A stretch of DNA of 16,236 bases from Chloroflexales bacterium (GTDB taxonomy: Bacteria; Chloroflexota; Chloroflexia; Chloroflexales; Chloroflexaceae), in NCBI GenBank assembly GCA_013336035.1, contig JAAXUL010000071.1, positions 1 through 16,236 on the forward strand, written 5' to 3'. Under the pieces are notes generated by a model. The model was not told where the DNA came from. It saw only the letters and a list, made by a program, of their open reading frames with translations, and made no database searches. The position numbers and the translations under genes are program-made. This document shows, one piece after another, positions 15,284-16,236 of the stretch (position 1 is the first letter of the stretch; each line of letters starts with the position of its first letter).

Positions 15284-15793
15284 CTACCTGGCGACCGCGC
15301 GCTGCTTGCTCACTTTCTGGACGAGCTGTGGCAGGCTCTGCTCCACGCGCTGGGCGGTCTGCTCCTCCTGCTGCAGGTTCTGCACGAGGAGGTTAAGCAC
15401 CGAGCTCTGGCCGAGCCCCTCACAAAGCGTTATCAGGCCGCGGTAGGTGGCGATCTCGTAGTGCTCGACCTTGGCCGCCGTGTTGGCGATCACGCAGTCG
15501 AGGAGCGCCGGCTGGTCGGCAGCCTCCTTCATGCCCTTCTGGCCCTCGATCACGAGGCCGTTCGCCGCATCGCACTTCACACGCTTTGCCTTGGCGCCTA
15601 TGGTCTGGTAGACCTGGTCAAGATTGCGGATCTGCTCCTCGGTCTGGGCAATATGCTCGCGGATCATCGTCTTCAGCTCGGTGGCTTTCGCCTGCTGCAT
15701 CATCTCGCGCTGGGCCTCGAGAAAGCGGTGCTCCGCATCGTAGATGTCGCCGAGGTCGTGGACGAATTTCTCCTCAAGCGTAGTCATTGCCAT
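15284..15793 (-). CDS. DUF892 / YciE-YciF family ferritin-like stress protein
   Basis: A 169-residue all-helical protein of the DUF892 family, a four-helix bundle related to ferritins and widely found among bacterial stress-induced proteins. The N-terminus shows the family pattern: L6-x3-F10-x3-L14-x-D16-I-Y-x-A-E21. Other candidate metal ligands are E46-H47, E53, E110-H111, E113 and E143-E144, placed in helices as expected for a di-metal site, though ligand assignment here is inference. Length is typical. Start at 15793 has AAGGAGG 6 nt upstream; M3 two codons on is less well placed. A sigma-54-type element lies 102 nt upstream (15896-15910). It converges on the response regulator and is divergent from the SDR gene, another family common in stress regulons. 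Confidence 0.9.
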   Translation of the reverse strand: MAMTTLEEKFVHDLGDIYDAEHRFLEAQREMMQQAKATELKTMIREHIAQTEEQIRNLDQVYQTIGAKAKRVKCDAANGLVIEGQKGMKEAADQPALLDCVIANTAAKVEHYEIATYRGLITLCEGLGQSSVLNLLVQNLQQEEQTAQRVEQSLPQLVQKVSKQRAVAR

Positions 15794-15895
15794 CGTGAGC
15801 CTCCTTATCGTTTCCTTCAGGTCGGCCAGAGGCTGGGCGAGCGCGTGCTCCTAGCATCTACGTCATACAGCCCACAAGCCGATGCCCTGAGAGGA

Positions 15896-15910
15896 GCAAT
15901 ACCTATGCCA
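15896..15910 (-). promoter_or_regulatory. Sigma-54-type -24/-12 promoter of the DUF892 gene
   Basis: On the minus strand: TGGCAT-AGGTA-TTGC. Only the last base of the -24 half differs from the TGGCAC-N5-TTGC core. It is 102 nt upstream of the start at 15793. The -24 half lies inside one arm of a CTATGCC dyad, so a protein binding that dyad would compete with or position the polymerase. Confidence 0.6.
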
Positions 15911-15940
15911 GTAGTTGGGCATAGATCCGGCCTATGCCAG
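15903..15940. repeat. Three copies of CTATGCC around the DUF892 promoter
   Basis: CTATGCC at 15903-15909 is inverted as GGCATAG at 15918-15924 and repeated directly at 15932-15938; the two direct copies extend to the 9-mer CTATGCCAG. The first copy overlaps the -24 element. Arrangement and position fit an operator for a dimeric regulator acting on the DUF892 gene, the SDR gene, or both. Confidence 0.45.
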
Positions 15941-16023
15941 AGTGGTGCGCAGCGGCACGGAATCTGAAACGTGGCGCCGTGGAGCGCAATACTAAGTGAA
16001 ACCAGACGGAAGGAGCATAAGCG

Positions 16024-16236
16024 ATGTCCGCCAACCCACCACAGGGCGGCCCGAAGCCCAAGCCGCCCTTTCCTGAGCAGCACCAGGAGAAGCCGGGCCT
16101 GGAGCACGAGCTCAACCCCCGTCCGCAGTATCAGGCGCCGCGCTATCGGCCCGCCGGGAAGCTCGAGGGCAAAGTCGCCCTGATCACCGGCGGCGACAGC
16201 GGCAGCGGCCGCGCGGTCGCGCTGATCTACGCCCGC
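16024..16236 (+). CDS. SDR-family dehydrogenase, general-stress (YghA/GSP39-like) type, cut by window end
   Basis: Only the first 71 residues are visible. A Pro/Lys/Gln-rich N-terminal extension (about 1-44) precedes K47-L-E-G-K-V-A-L-I-T and the dinucleotide-binding T55-G-G-D-S-G-S-G62, matching the TGxxxGxG motif of classical short-chain dehydrogenases. The extension followed by KLxGKVALITGGDSG is characteristic of the YghA/GSP39-like branch, NAD(P)-dependent oxidoreductases often seen in stress regulons. Residue 61 is Ser where relatives usually have Ile. The catalytic Ser-Tyr-Lys lies beyond the window. Start: GGAAGGAG at 16008-16015, 8 nt before the ATG. No good sigma-54-type element was found before it. 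Confidence 0.85.
   Translation, partial: MSANPPQGGPKPKPPFPEQHQEKPGLEHELNPRPQYQAPRYRPAGKLEGKVALITGGDSGSGRAVALIYAR

Noticed and set aside
15917..16023. Sigma-54-type element in front of the SDR gene
   Set aside because: The only candidates (for example GGGCAT-AGATC-CGGC) miss three or more core bases; not enough to call.
1..16236. CRISPR array, tRNA/rRNA genes, insertion sequences or phage genes
   Set aside because: No regularly spaced repeats, cloverleaf-like sequence, transposase or phage structural protein motifs were seen on either strand.

Overview
The window is GC-rich, gene-dense bacterial DNA whose gene complement most resembles a member of the Chloroflexota (filamentous Chloroflexia type). 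The grounds are large PAS/GAF hybrid histidine kinases, a MGDG-synthase-like lipid glycosyltransferase, a free-standing B12-binding protein, and Ala/Thr-rich surface proteins. The phylum assignment is an inference from style and family mix; there is no rRNA or other marker here.

Layout, left to right. (1) 44-1144, minus: a cobalamin-binding protein with the CarH photoreceptor signature but no DNA-binding domain. (2) 1145-1917: a long stretch with no convincing gene, holding one possible C-terminal gene remnant at 1686-1815. (3) 1918-2322 minus and 2610-3014 plus: a divergent pair encoding a small single-span membrane protein and a secreted or anchored Ala/Thr-rich protein with a sortase-like C-terminus. 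(4) 3211-4839, plus: a cytoplasmic GH13 alpha-glucosidase. It converges on (5) 4905-6053, minus, a GT28/MGDG-synthase-like glycolipid glycosyltransferase, with a strong hairpin between them. (6) 6314-11578, plus: a 1754-residue hybrid kinase carrying two complete kinase cores and two receiver domains. (7) 11866-12393: a four-span membrane protein of unknown function. (8) 12547-14799 and 14796-15161: a PAS-GAF-GAF histidine kinase overlapping a single-domain response regulator, an evident two-component operon. (9) 15284-15793, minus: a DUF892/YciF-type ferritin-like stress protein. (10) 16024 to the window end: an SDR dehydrogenase of the general-stress (YghA/GSP39-like) type, cut by the window edge.

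The most striking observation is regulatory. Seven of the ten transcription units are preceded, in the correct orientation and 40-109 nt from the start codon, by a -24/-12 element of the sigma-54 (RpoN) type (TGGCAC-N5-TTGC). Three match this core perfectly. Two of those, 9 kb apart and in front of unrelated membrane-protein genes, share an identical 15-mer. The others differ at one to two positions and all keep the invariant GG and GC at the right spacing. The genes so marked encode envelope, sensory and stress functions (membrane proteins, a surface protein, a glycolipid glycosyltransferase, a glucosidase, a hybrid kinase, a ferritin-like protein). This looks like one co-regulated stress or cell-surface island made of single-gene units. 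No rpoN or enhancer-binding activator gene lies in the window, so the sigma-54 reading needs a genome-level check.

Most units have good AAGGAG-type ribosome binding sites, and several end in strong hairpins. No tRNA, rRNA, CRISPR array or insertion sequence was recognised.
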